DNA of 15,707 nucleotides from JBBRVP01 sp038246785 (GTDB lineage: Bacteria; Actinomycetota; Actinomycetes; Jiangellales; Jiangellaceae). The notes beneath the pieces are model-generated. The model made no database searches and was not told the origin of the DNA. It saw only the letters and a list, made by a program, of their open reading frames with translations. The stretch lies in contig JBBRVP010000057.1 in the NCBI GenBank assembly GCA_038246785.1, forward strand, positions 1-15,707, read 5' to 3'. Of the stretch, positions 6,030 to 13,053 are shown in pieces. The translations under genes and the position numbers were made by a program. The first letter of the stretch is position 1, and the number at the start of each line of letters is the position of its first letter.

Positions 6030-6434
6030 GTGTTCGGCGTCAGCGCTCTTGAGGCGGCCGTCATCGTCGTCATCGGTTTGCTCGTCGTCGGTCCCGAGCG
6101 GCTCCCGGTCATGATCCGCGACGCGGTGCGCTGGGTGCGCGACCTCAAGCGCGTGGTCGACAGCGCGCGGCGCGATCTCACCGACCAGCTCGGGCCGGAG
6201 CTGCGCGACCTCGGCATGGAGGACCTGCGCGAGCTCGATCCCCGAACCTATGTCCGGCGCAACGTCCTCGACGGGCTGGAGGGCTTCGACGACCTCGACG
6301 GCCCTGGCGAGCATCGCGCGCCGCCGGGAAGCGGCCGCCCGCCGCGCCAGCGACCGCGGCCCCGCCCCGCCTCCAACGGCTCCCCAGACCGCGATACCGG
6401 CGCGCTGCCGGCGTTCGACCCCGACGCCACCTGA
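6030..6434 (+). CDS. tatB: Sec-independent protein translocase subunit TatB
   Basis: 134 aa from GTG 6030. It is the substrate-receptor partner of TatC in export of folded proteins. One short N-terminal membrane helix (about 5-20) includes the conserved Glu (E8). The hinge G21-P22 in VGPERLP leads to an amphipathic helix (VMIRDAVRWVRDLKRVVDSA), then a long charged and proline-rich tail. The start MFGVSALE matches typical TatB openings and has GGGAGG upstream; the GTG at 6021 would add only three residues. tatB follows sigE-rseA-htrA in mycobacteria, supporting the TatB rather than TatA call. No tatA or tatC is in the window. Confidence 0.88.
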   Translation: MFGVSALEAAVIVVIGLLVVGPERLPVMIRDAVRWVRDLKRVVDSARRDLTDQLGPELRDLGMEDLRELDPRTYVRRNVLDGLEGFDDLDGPGEHRAPPGSGRPPRQRPRPRPASNGSPDRDTGALPAFDPDAT

Positions 6435-6463
6435 CCCGGCGGGCTGCTCAGCGACCCGCCGGG
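6435..6463. terminator. Bidirectional hairpin between tatB and mrp 3' ends
   Basis: CCCGGCGGG (6435-6443) and CCCGCCGGG (6455-6463) form a perfect 9-bp GC stem with an 11-nt loop. It begins immediately after the tatB stop and contains the mrp stop in its loop, so it can serve both convergent genes. There is no T-run, as is common in actinobacteria. Confidence 0.7.
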
Positions 6464-7599
6464 GTGAGTCCGAGCGAACGCCCCGCCAGACCGCGCGGCC
6501 GCCCGCCGAGCCTGCGGGCCACCTCGGCCAGCACGACCGCCGCCGGCGACGCTGGGTCGGCCGCGACGAGCGGGGCGCCGGCGTCACCGGCGGCACGCAG
6601 CGCGGGGTCGATGGGGACGCTGCCGAGCACCGGCACCACGGTGCCGAGCCGGCGGCCGAGCGAGGCCGCCACCCGCGCGCCGCCGCCGCTGCCGAACACG
6701 TCGATGCGGTGCTCGGGACCGCAGTGCGGGCAGGGCAGCCACGACATGTTCTCGACGACACCGAGCACCCGCTGGTGCAGCTGGGCCGCCAGCAGCCCGG
6801 CTCGCTCGGCCACCTCGGCGGCCGCCTCCTGCGGGGTGGTGACGACGAGGACCTCGCAGCCGGGCAGCCGCTGCCCGACCGAGATCGCCATGTCGCCGGT
6901 GCCGGGCGGCAGGTCGAGCAGCAGGACGTCGAGGTCGCCCCACCACACGTCGGACAGCATCTGCACCAGGGCCCGGTCGAGGATCGGCCCGCGCCACGGC
7001 ACGACCGAGTCACGGCGCGGCTTGAGGACCCCGATCGAGATCGTGCGGACGCCGTGCGCCTCCAGCGGCATGATCATGTCGTCGACGTTGATCGGCCGCT
7101 CGTCCGCGAGGCCGAGCATCGCCGGGACGGAGTGGCCGTACGCATCCGCGTCGAGCACCCCCACGCGCAACCCCGACGCCGCCATGGCCACGGCGAGGTT
7201 GACCGTCACCGACGACTTGCCGACGCCGCCCTTGCCCGAAGCGACCGCGAACACGCGGGTCAGCGAGTCGGGGCGGGCGAACGGGATCTCCCGCTCGGTG
7301 GCGCCGCCACGCAGCTGCTGGCGCAGCGCGGTGCGCTGCTCGTCGCTCATGACCTCCAGGTCGACGTCGACCGAGCAGACGCCCGGCACGGCGGACACCG
7401 CGGCAGTGACATCGCGCCGGATGGTGTCGCGGAGTGGACAACCGGTCACAGTGAGGTAGACCTCGACCCGGACGGCGCCGTCCGGAGCGACCGCGACGGA
7501 CTTGACCATCCCCAGCTCCGTGAGCGGCCGCTTGATCTCGGGGTCCTGGACGCCAGCGAGGGCGGCGAGGACCTGGTCCTGCGAGGGAGGATGGCTCAT
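6448..7599 (-). CDS. mrp: Mrp/ApbC/NBP35-family Fe-S cluster carrier ATPase
   Basis: 383 aa. The N-terminal MIP18/DUF59 domain (about 7-80: GVQDPEIKRPLTELGMVKSV, with C54 in TGCPLRD) is followed by a P-loop ATPase. The deviant Walker A is GKGGVGKS at 122-129, the DADAYGHS switch is at 150-157, and LLLDLPPGTGD is at 226-236. C290-x2-C293 (CPHC) is the pair that bridges an Fe-S cluster between two subunits. It loads Fe-S clusters onto apo-proteins in the cytosol. The M. tuberculosis homologue Rv1229c lies in the same neighbourhood. The ATG (7599-7597) overlaps the divergent marR ATG in a shared CATG, and TAGCAT 8 nt upstream suggests a leaderless transcript. Upstream frame extension is open but antisense to marR. 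Confidence 0.95.
   Translation of the reverse strand: MSHPPSQDQVLAALAGVQDPEIKRPLTELGMVKSVAVAPDGAVRVEVYLTVTGCPLRDTIRRDVTAAVSAVPGVCSVDVDLEVMSDEQRTALRQQLRGGATEREIPFARPDSLTRVFAVASGKGGVGKSSVTVNLAVAMAASGLRVGVLDADAYGHSVPAMLGLADERPINVDDMIMPLEAHGVRTISIGVLKPRRDSVVPWRGPILDRALVQMLSDVWWGDLDVLLLDLPPGTGDMAISVGQRLPGCEVLVVTTPQEAAAEVAERAGLLAAQLHQRVLGVVENMSWLPCPHCGPEHRIDVFGSGGGARVAASLGRRLGTVVPVLGSVPIDPALRAAGDAGAPLVAADPASPAAVVLAEVARRLGGRPRGLAGRSLGLTPAGR
7585..7590 (+). promoter_or_regulatory. marR Shine-Dalgarno inside the mrp coding region
   Basis: GGGAGG lies 7 nt before ATG 7598. It fixes the marR start and shows that the marR mRNA leader is antisense to the first codons of mrp. Confidence 0.7.
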
Positions 7600-8131
7600 G
7601 GTTCCCGATGCTACGTCCCGGTCGGGTGAGCGCCCCGCACGGTCCGCGACCGCGCGCATCCTGCTGCCCGACGACGAGCTGGCGGCCTGGCGGAGTCTGC
7701 TCCGGCTGCACGCCCGGGCGATCCGTGTGCTGGAGTCCGAGCTCCTGACCGCCCACGGGCTGCCGCTGACCTGGTACGACGTGCTGGTCCAGCTCGTCGA
7801 GGCACCCGAGCACCGGCTGCGCATGCGCGACCTGGCCGACCTCGTGCTGATCTCCCGCTCCGGGCTGACCCGGCTGGTCGACCGGATGGGCGCGGTCGGC
7901 CTCGTCGCGCGGGCGACGGTGGACGAGGACGCCCGCGGCTGGTGGGTCGTGCTGACACCGGCCGGCTACGAGCGCCTGCGCGCCGCTTCCCCCACGCACC
8001 TGCGCGGCATCCACGAGCACGTCACCGGGTGCCTGCAGCCGGAGGAGGCTCGCTTGCTGGCCGGGCTGCTCGAGCGGATGACCCCCCGCGTCAGCTCCAC
8101 ACCCAGTGCAGCGAACCCGTCGCCGCACTGA
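7598..8131 (+). CDS. MarR-family transcriptional regulator
   Basis: 177 aa. A dimerisation helix (about 27-52) is followed by a winged helix-turn-helix (about 57-125): LTWYDVLVQLVEAPEHRLRM, the recognition helix ISRSGLTRLVDRM at 85-97, and the wing VARATVDEDARGWWVVLTPAG at about 103-123. The C-terminal dimer helices run from about 130 to 165. The ligand is unknown. The start ATG has a good Shine-Dalgarno (7585-7590), and no other ATG, GTG or TTG occurs in the first 40 codons. It overlaps mrp head to head by 2 bp and ykoC tail to tail by 41 bp. Any promoter must lie inside mrp; none is obvious. Control of mrp is possible because its own start region covers the mrp promoter. Confidence 0.9.
   Translation: MVPDATSRSGERPARSATARILLPDDELAAWRSLLRLHARAIRVLESELLTAHGLPLTWYDVLVQLVEAPEHRLRMRDLADLVLISRSGLTRLVDRMGAVGLVARATVDEDARGWWVVLTPAGYERLRAASPTHLRGIHEHVTGCLQPEEARLLAGLLERMTPRVSSTPSAANPSPH
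7608..7613 (-). promoter_or_regulatory. mrp -10 box, near-leaderless, inside marR
   Basis: TAGCAT on the minus strand ends 8 nt before the mrp ATG. It fits the TAGNNT pattern of glgA, glgC and the MgtE-like gene. It lies within codons 4-6 of marR, so the promoter region is coding sequence of the divergent regulator. Confidence 0.5.
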
Positions 8132-8849
8132 CCGCCACGGCCAGCGCCGCCAGCGCCGGACCGGCGAGTGCCACCGCGAGGTCGGTACGCGACACCGCGC
8201 GCGGCCGGGCCACGGTGCGCGGCGCCGCCGGGTCGAAGCCGCGGGCCTCCATCGCTGTGGCCAGCCGCGTGCCCCGGCGTACGGCTGCGACGAGCAGCGC
8301 CAGCACCTGCCCGGTGAAGACTCGCAGCGCGGCCACAGGATTGCGGCCGGCGTCGATGCCGCGGGCGCGCCGGGCCAGCCCGAGCATGCGCCACTCGGTG
8401 GCCAGCAGGGGGAGCAGCCGCAGCGCGGCCAGCGTGCCGTACGCCGTCCTGGGCGAGACCCGCGCGCGCACGACAAGGCTGTCGGCCAGCTCGGTGGGGT
8501 CGACCGTGAGCAGGACCACCACGCCCGGCAGCGCCACCGCGAGGACCCGGACGACGGCGGTGATCGCGGACGCGACCGGGTCGACCGCCGCCAGCAGCAG
8601 CGCGGTCAACCCGACCCCGGCCGCGGAGGCTGCCAGCGGCCAGCCCCGGCGGGCCAGCAGCCCCAGCGGCACCCCGCCCACGACGAGGGCGGCCAGCTCC
8701 AGGCCCAGCGCGACCGCTGGGGTCACGGCGTCGCCGGACAGCGCCACCAAGACGCCGAGCGAGAAGGCGGCGGTGAGCGTGGCGAGCGGGTCGCTGCGGG
8801 CGAGCAGCCCCTCGGCGAGCGGGCGCTCGGTCACGGCCAGGGCGCTCAT
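8091..8849 (-). CDS. ykoC: ECF transporter transmembrane subunit (EcfT/CbiQ, YkoC-like)
   Basis: 252 aa integral membrane protein with hydrophobic segments at about 25-60, 70-90, 97-117 and 224-245. The cytoplasmic coupling region has the two Ala-Arg-Gly signatures of EcfT: RARGID (161-166) and MEARGFD (200-206), which dock on the ATPases. The ATG overlaps the ykoD stop as ATGA, so translation is coupled. It is the last gene of the riboswitch operon. The tail overlaps the marR tail by 41 bp with no room for a separate terminator. Confidence 0.88.
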   Translation of the reverse strand: MSALAVTERPLAEGLLARSDPLATLTAAFSLGVLVALSGDAVTPAVALGLELAALVVGGVPLGLLARRGWPLAASAAGVGLTALLLAAVDPVASAITAVVRVLAVALPGVVVLLTVDPTELADSLVVRARVSPRTAYGTLAALRLLPLLATEWRMLGLARRARGIDAGRNPVAALRVFTGQVLALLVAAVRRGTRLATAMEARGFDPAAPRTVARPRAVSRTDLAVALAGPALAALAVAVSAATGSLHWVWS

Positions 8850-10303
8850 CGGGGCACCGCAGGCAGCGGCAGGTGGTCGTCGGCGAGGGTCGTGACGAGG
8901 TCGGGGTCGTGGCTCACCGCGACCACGGCGCCACCGCTGTCGCGGTGGTCGGCCAGCAGGGTGACGACCTCGGCCCACGTGCGGCGGTCCTGTCCGAAGG
9001 TCGGCTCGTCCAGGACCAGCACCCGGGGAGCTGCGGCCAGCACGGTGGCCACCGACAGCCGGCGCTTCTGTCCGCCGGACAGCGTGAACGGGTTGGCCTC
9101 GGCGAGCCCGGTGAGGCCCAGCCGCGCCAGCATCTCCTCGACGGTACGCGCCACCTCCGACGGTTCCCGCCCGGCCCGCCGCGGCCCCAGCGCCAGCTCG
9201 TCGATGACCCGACCGGTGAGGAACTGGTGCTCGGGGTCCTGGAAGACGCTCCCGATTCGGCTCGCCAGCCGGGCTGCCCGCCAGCGGTGCGGCGGGACGC
9301 CGGCGTCGTCACCGGCCAGTCCTCGGTCCGCGCGGACCACGCCGCGGGTGGGGCGGTCCAGGCCGCCCAGCAGCCGCGCCAGCGTCGACTTGCCGGAGCC
9401 GTTGGGCCCGGTGACGACGACCGCTCGGCGGGCGCGGACGTGCAGCGACGTCGCGGGCAGCGCCGGCACTCCGCCGGCGTAGCTGCGGGCGACCCGGTGG
9501 GCGGAGATCAGGTGCTCGGCCGCCGCTGCGCTGCCCGACGCCGGCCTGGGTGGCAGCGGCGGAGGGCCCGGCACCCATACCCCCTGCGCCGCCAGCGCGT
9601 CGCCGTGCCGGGCGAAGACGTCCTGCGGCGCCCCGTCGGCCACCACCCCGGCCCCGGAGGCGAGCACGACGACGCGGTCCACCAGGGGCAGGCTCTCGCG
9701 CACGCGGTGCTCCACCAGCACGGTTGTGGCGGCCGTGCGCTGCTGCACAGTGGCCAGCGCCGCGCGGACGAGCGTCGCGCCGTCCGGATCGAGGTTCGCC
9801 GTCGGCTCATCCAGCAGAACCAGCGACGGGGCGGCAGCGAGCACACCGGCCACGACCAGCCGTTGCTGCTCGCCGCCGGAGAGGGCGTCGGTACGGTGGC
9901 GCAGGCCGTACCCGAAGCCGACCGCGTCGAGCGCCTCCTGGACCCGCGGCCAGATGAGCGGCGCGGGCACGGCGCGGTTCTCCAGCCCGAAGGCGACGTC
10001 GTCGCCGGCTCGGGCCATGACGATGCCGGTGTCGGGGTCCTGCAGGACCAGCCCGGACCGCTGCCGCACCGTCCGGGAGTCCGCCCCGTCGACGAGGAGG
10101 ACCCCCTCGGCCTCGCCCCCACCCTGCGGGTCGAGCAGGCCGCCCAGGGCGGCCAGCAGGGTGCTCTTGCCGGCCCCCGACGGGCCCAGCAGCAGCAGCC
10201 GCTCGCCCGGCTCGACGACGAGGTCGACTCCGCGGACGGCCCACGCCCGCCGGCCGGGGTGCCGCCAGCCGAAGCCGCGCAACTCCAGACGGGCGCCGGG
10301 CAC
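8846..10303 (-). CDS. ykoD: Fused double ABC ATPase of an ECF transporter (YkoD-like)
   Basis: 485 aa with two complete ABC domains in one chain, as in B. subtilis YkoD. Domain 1: Walker A GPSGAGKS 40-47, Q-loop LQDPDTGIV 87-95, signature LSGGEQQ 141-147, Walker B LVLLDEP 161-167, H-loop H199. A Pro/Ala linker spans about 245-262. Domain 2: Walker A GPNGSGKS 299-306, Q-loop FQDPEHQFL 354-362, signature LSGGQKR 408-414, Walker B VLVLDEP 428-434, H-loop H465. All catalytic motifs are intact in both halves. It powers vitamin-precursor uptake through YkoC and YkoE. GTG start, 6 nt after the ykoE stop. Confidence 0.92.
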   Translation of the reverse strand: MPGARLELRGFGWRHPGRRAWAVRGVDLVVEPGERLLLLGPSGAGKSTLLAALGGLLDPQGGGEAEGVLLVDGADSRTVRQRSGLVLQDPDTGIVMARAGDDVAFGLENRAVPAPLIWPRVQEALDAVGFGYGLRHRTDALSGGEQQRLVVAGVLAAAPSLVLLDEPTANLDPDGATLVRAALATVQQRTAATTVLVEHRVRESLPLVDRVVVLASGAGVVADGAPQDVFARHGDALAAQGVWVPGPPPLPPRPASGSAAAAEHLISAHRVARSYAGGVPALPATSLHVRARRAVVVTGPNGSGKSTLARLLGGLDRPTRGVVRADRGLAGDDAGVPPHRWRAARLASRIGSVFQDPEHQFLTGRVIDELALGPRRAGREPSEVARTVEEMLARLGLTGLAEANPFTLSGGQKRRLSVATVLAAAPRVLVLDEPTFGQDRRTWAEVVTLLADHRDSGGAVVAVSHDPDLVTTLADDHLPLPAVPR

Positions 10304-10309
10304 GGCGGC

Positions 10310-10945
10310 TCAGACGAGCGTCCGCCGGCGCCCCGCCGGGAACGCGTCGAGGACGCCGGTGGCGGCGAGTGCGCGGACCAGCGCGACGGCGCCCAGGCCG
10401 GCCACAGCGGCGGCGCTGAGCACGACGACCCCGACGTAGCTGAACACCCAGCCGCTGGCCCAGTCGCGGTAGTAGTAGAACCAGTCGAGCAGCCCCGCGG
10501 TGAGCCCGGCCGCGGCCCCCGCCAGGGTGGCGACGGCCGCGCCGAAGCGGCGGTAGGCGAACAGCGCGAAGACGATCTCGGGGGCCAGCCCCTCGAGCAC
10601 GCCGTACCAGACCACCTGCAGGCCCCAGGCGCTGCCGAGCAGGGCGGAGACGAGGGAGGCGACCAGCATGGTGAGCACGGCGGCACCGGGCTGGCGGACG
10701 ACGAGCATCCCGAGGACGCCGGGCAGCAGCCACACCCCGTACATGAACGCCTGTGCCGGGGGGAACGCGGTGAACGCGGGCCCGGTAGCGGTCCAGAGCA
10801 GGTTCCAGGCCCAGAACACGACGCCGAAGGCCACGCCCAAGGTGGCGAGGACGACGGTGTCGACGACCCTCCAGGGCGGGCGGTGGTGTCCTTCGCCGGC
10901 ACGGACATCGGTCGGGTGCTTGGAGGTGGCCTTGCGTGTGGGCAT
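10310..10945 (-). CDS. ykoE: ECF substrate-binding (S) component, YkoE family, thiamine/HMP
   Basis: 211 aa. A cytoplasmic head (1-27) is followed by about five or six membrane helices (30-50, 66-84, 88-107, 117-131, 135-153, 166-192). YkoE-like stretches are VWLLPGVLGMLVVRQPGAA (71-89), LLGSAWGLQVVWYGVLEGLA (102-121) and PEIVFALFAYRRF (122-134). YkoE is predicted to bind thiamine or its hydroxymethylpyrimidine precursor, and the TPP riboswitch upstream agrees. The ATG has GGGAGG 5 nt upstream; earlier in-frame ATGs would lie inside the riboswitch leader. It is the first gene of ykoE-ykoD-ykoC. Substrate identity is inferred from family and riboswitch. Confidence 0.88.
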   Translation of the reverse strand: MPTRKATSKHPTDVRAGEGHHRPPWRVVDTVVLATLGVAFGVVFWAWNLLWTATGPAFTAFPPAQAFMYGVWLLPGVLGMLVVRQPGAAVLTMLVASLVSALLGSAWGLQVVWYGVLEGLAPEIVFALFAYRRFGAAVATLAGAAAGLTAGLLDWFYYYRDWASGWVFSYVGVVVLSAAAVAGLGAVALVRALAATGVLDAFPAGRRRTLV

Positions 10946-10950
10946 GCTGT

Positions 10951-10967
10951 CCTCCCTCGTCGGGAGG
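10951..10967 (-). promoter_or_regulatory. Shine-Dalgarno sequestering hairpin of ykoE
   Basis: In the mRNA, CCUCCC (10967-10962) pairs perfectly with GGGAGG (10956-10951), the ykoE Shine-Dalgarno, around a 5-nt loop. This is the expression platform of a translational riboswitch. The CUCCC arm can instead pair with GGGAG in the 3' strand of riboswitch helix P1, which would open the binding site when TPP is absent. Confidence 0.75.
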
Positions 10968-11020
10968 GGGCGGTGGCGCTCGAGGGCGAACCGCGCCGAG
11001 AGCGCGGGACGCACTCAGGT

Positions 11021-11124
11021 GCTCGACTCCCTGCGCCGGCATTACCCGGATCAGGTTCGAGGGTCAGCGGCGCGGGCCGGGGCCCGTGACCGCACTCTCA
11101 GCGCTGCGCGCTCCCCTGTCGTGC
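11021..11124 (-). ncRNA. TPP riboswitch (THI element)
   Basis: On the minus strand the conserved THI blocks occur in order: AGGGGAGC at the 5' side of P1/P2, CTGAGAGTGCGG (the CUGAGA pyrimidine-binding T-loop), GACCCTCGAACCTGATC, CGGGTAATGCCGGCGCAGGGAG. P1 closes with CGAC (11121-11118) and GTCG (11027-11024), extended by two more pairs across an A-A mismatch. P3 has a GC-rich extension (CGGGCCCCGGCCCG). It senses thiamine pyrophosphate and should lower ykoEDC expression when it is abundant. The expression platform is the SD hairpin downstream. Confidence 0.96.
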
Positions 11125-11139
11125 GGATTCGGCAAGGCC

Positions 11140-11145
11140 AGCCTA
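11140..11145 (-). promoter_or_regulatory. ykoEDC -10 box
   Basis: TAGGCT on the minus strand, 15 nt before the riboswitch P1 helix, predicts a transcript starting near 11133 that carries the whole aptamer. No clear -35 box. Confidence 0.55.
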
Positions 11146-11184
11146 CCCCTCTCCGGCGGCCTCACGCGTGCCGATCCGACCCGC

Positions 11185-11673
11185 TCAGAGGCTCTGCGTA
11201 GCCTCCGGGCGCTCGCCGCCGGCGAGCTCGTCGACGAGGTCGCGCAGCTCCGAGCGGAGGAAGTCCCGGGTCGCCACCTCGCCGACCGCGATCCGCAGCG
11301 CCGCCACCTCCCGCGCGAGGAACTCCATGTCCGCGCGCGAGCGGGCGTTGACCTCGCGGTCCTGCTCGAGGTTGACCCGGTCACGGTCGTCCTGCCGGTT
11401 GGTGGCGAGCAGGATCAGCGGCGCGGCGTAGGACGCCTGCAGGCTCAGGATCAGGGTGAGAAAGATGAAGGGGTAGGTGTCCCAGCGCAGCCCGGCCGGG
11501 CCGAGCACGTTCCAGGTGATCCAGACGGCGATGAACACCGTCATGTAGACGAGGAAGCGCCCGGTGCCGAGGAAGCGGGCGATGCCCTCGGAGAGCCGAC
11601 CGAACGCCTCCGGGTCGAACGTCGGTCGGCGCAGGCCGGGCTCACGGGGCAGGTCGAGCCGCTCACGCGCCAT
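11185..11673 (-). CDS. DUF1003 membrane protein
   Basis: 162 aa. Two membrane helices (about 40-59, VYMTVFIAVWITWNVLG; and 69-91, FIFLTLILSLQASYAAPLIL) are followed by NRQDDRDR and a long charged, likely coiled-coil tail (95-150). This is the DUF1003 pattern; M. tuberculosis Rv1231c is the positional counterpart. Function is unknown. Its ATG lies 11 bp inside the 3' end of the MgtE-like gene, so the two are probably translated from one mRNA, hinting at a joint role in Mg2+ or envelope homeostasis (inference). Confidence 0.88.
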   Translation of the reverse strand: MARERLDLPREPGLRRPTFDPEAFGRLSEGIARFLGTGRFLVYMTVFIAVWITWNVLGPAGLRWDTYPFIFLTLILSLQASYAAPLILLATNRQDDRDRVNLEQDREVNARSRADMEFLAREVAALRIAVGEVATRDFLRSELRDLVDELAGGERPEATQSL

Positions 11674-12937
11674 GGCGCACCCCAGCCTCGTCGGGATCGC
11701 GGCGGCGCCAGTCGGCGCCGAGGCGGCCCTCGAGCAGGTGGTCGAGCACGTCGTCGACCGTCACGGCGCCGAGCAGGGCCCCGGACTCGTCGACGACGGG
11801 AGCGGCCACCAGGTTGTAGCGGCCGAAGTGGTCGGTGACGTCGTCGAGCGTGGCGTCGGTGCGCAACGGCTGCAGGTCGGAGTCGACTGCTGCCGAGACC
11901 AGCTCCGAGGGCGCCTCGCGGAGCAGCCGCTGGAAGTGGGCCACGCCGAGGAAGCGCCCGGTCGGTGTCTCCAGGGGCGGACGCGTCAGGTAGACCATCG
12001 CCGACAGGGCGGGCGACAGCTCCGGGTTGCGGATGTGCGCGAGCGCCTCGGCCACGGTGGCGTCGGGCCCAAGGATGATCGGCTCGCTGGTCATCATCCC
12101 GCCGGCCGAGGTGTCCTCGTAGGTGAGCAGCCGGCGAACCGGCGCCGCCTCGTCGGGATCCATGAGCCGCAGCAGCGCCTCAGCCTGCTCGGTCGGCAGC
12201 TCCCCGAGCAGGTCGGCGGCATCGTCGGGACCCATCTCCTCGAGGACGTCGGCGGCCCGCTCGGCCTCGAGGGCGGCGAGGATCTCCTTCTGCGCGTCGG
12301 GGTCGAGCTCCTCGAGGACGTCGGCCAACCGCTCGTCGTGCAGGGCGGCGGCCACCTCGCCGCGGCGCTTGGGCGAGAGCTCGCGCAGCATCGTGGCCAC
12401 GTCGGCCGGCCGCATGCGCTCGATCGCGGCGAGCAGGTTGGCCGCCCCCTGCCCCGGCTCGGCATCGGCGAGGCCGGAGAAGTCCAGCCAGTCGAGCACG
12501 CGGGTCTCGCCGCGCCGCCCGAAGCGCTTGGCCCGCTTCTGCACGGCCACCTTGGACACCACCCAGTCGCGGACCCGCGTCGGCTCGAGCCCGACGTCGA
12601 CGACAGGCAGCCGCTCGCCGGTGTCGCGGACGGTCACGGTGCGGTCGAGGAGCTCGGCGACCACGAGCGTCTCGGCGGGACGCTGCTGGAAGCGGCGCAG
12701 GTTGACCAGTCCGGTGGTGATGACAGCGCCGGGGTCGACGCTCGTGACGCGGGTCATCGGCACGAAGATCCGGCGGCGCCCGACGACCTCGACGAGCAGC
12801 CCGGTCGCCTGCGGCGGGCGACCGCTCGGCGAGAGCAGGACCACGACATCGCGCACCTTGCCGACCGGGTCGCCATTGGGGTCGAACACCACGGTGCCGG
12901 CGAGGCGCGCGACGAAGACCCTCGTCGCGCCGCTCAT
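11663..12937 (-). CDS. MgtE N-domain/CBS-domain protein lacking the transport channel
   Basis: 424 aa, counterpart of M. tuberculosis Rv1232c. The N-terminal part (about 1-75) and a second unit (about 90-130) look like PRC-barrel folds (GTVVFDPNGDPVGKVRDVVV). An MgtE N-type helical solenoid (about 165-270) has repeated ADVLEELDPD (205-214) and ADVLEEMGPDD (229-239) motifs. Two CBS domains follow (about 278-345 and 350-405: TSAGGMMTSEPIIL; YNLVAAPVVDESGALLG). In MgtE these parts sense cytosolic Mg2+, but the membrane channel is missing and no hydrophobic helix is present, so it is likely a soluble sensor or regulator. Start ATG is 7 nt after TAGCCT (leaderless). It overlaps the DUF1003 gene by 11 bp. 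Confidence 0.87.
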   Translation of the reverse strand: MSGATRVFVARLAGTVVFDPNGDPVGKVRDVVVLLSPSGRPPQATGLLVEVVGRRRIFVPMTRVTSVDPGAVITTGLVNLRRFQQRPAETLVVAELLDRTVTVRDTGERLPVVDVGLEPTRVRDWVVSKVAVQKRAKRFGRRGETRVLDWLDFSGLADAEPGQGAANLLAAIERMRPADVATMLRELSPKRRGEVAAALHDERLADVLEELDPDAQKEILAALEAERAADVLEEMGPDDAADLLGELPTEQAEALLRLMDPDEAAPVRRLLTYEDTSAGGMMTSEPIILGPDATVAEALAHIRNPELSPALSAMVYLTRPPLETPTGRFLGVAHFQRLLREAPSELVSAAVDSDLQPLRTDATLDDVTDHFGRYNLVAAPVVDESGALLGAVTVDDVLDHLLEGRLGADWRRRDPDEAGVRHGA

Positions 12938-12944
12938 GAGCGCG

Positions 12945-12950
12945 AGGCTA
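12945..12950 (-). promoter_or_regulatory. -10 box of the MgtE-like/DUF1003 operon, leaderless type
   Basis: TAGCCT on the minus strand ends 7 nt before ATG 12937, with no Shine-Dalgarno in between. Confidence 0.55.
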
Positions 12951-13002
12951 CCGGCGGATGCCCTGTCCACCGCGGCAGCGCGCGGCCGGTCGCGGCGACG
13001 GA

Positions 13003-13008
13003 TAGGCT
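13003..13008 (+). promoter_or_regulatory. -10 box of the lipoprotein gene
   Basis: TAGGCT predicts transcription from near 13015 and a leader of about 39 nt. GGAG (13044-13047) then stands 6 nt before GTG 13054, so this gene, unlike its divergent neighbour, has a normal leader. Confidence 0.5.
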
Positions 13009-13053
13009 GTCCACTCCGTCCGCACCGCCCCATCCACAAACCCGGAGCCCTCC

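Noticed and set aside
8873..11089. 738-codon open frame on the plus strand opposite ykoDEC
   Set aside because: Its composition (Gln/Gly/Arg/His-rich, no domains) is that of an antisense shadow; the minus strand encodes three clear transporter subunits and a riboswitch.
12960..12970. TGGACA as -35 box of the MgtE-like promoter
   Set aside because: The spacer to TAGCCT is only 13 nt, too short for normal sigma-70 recognition.
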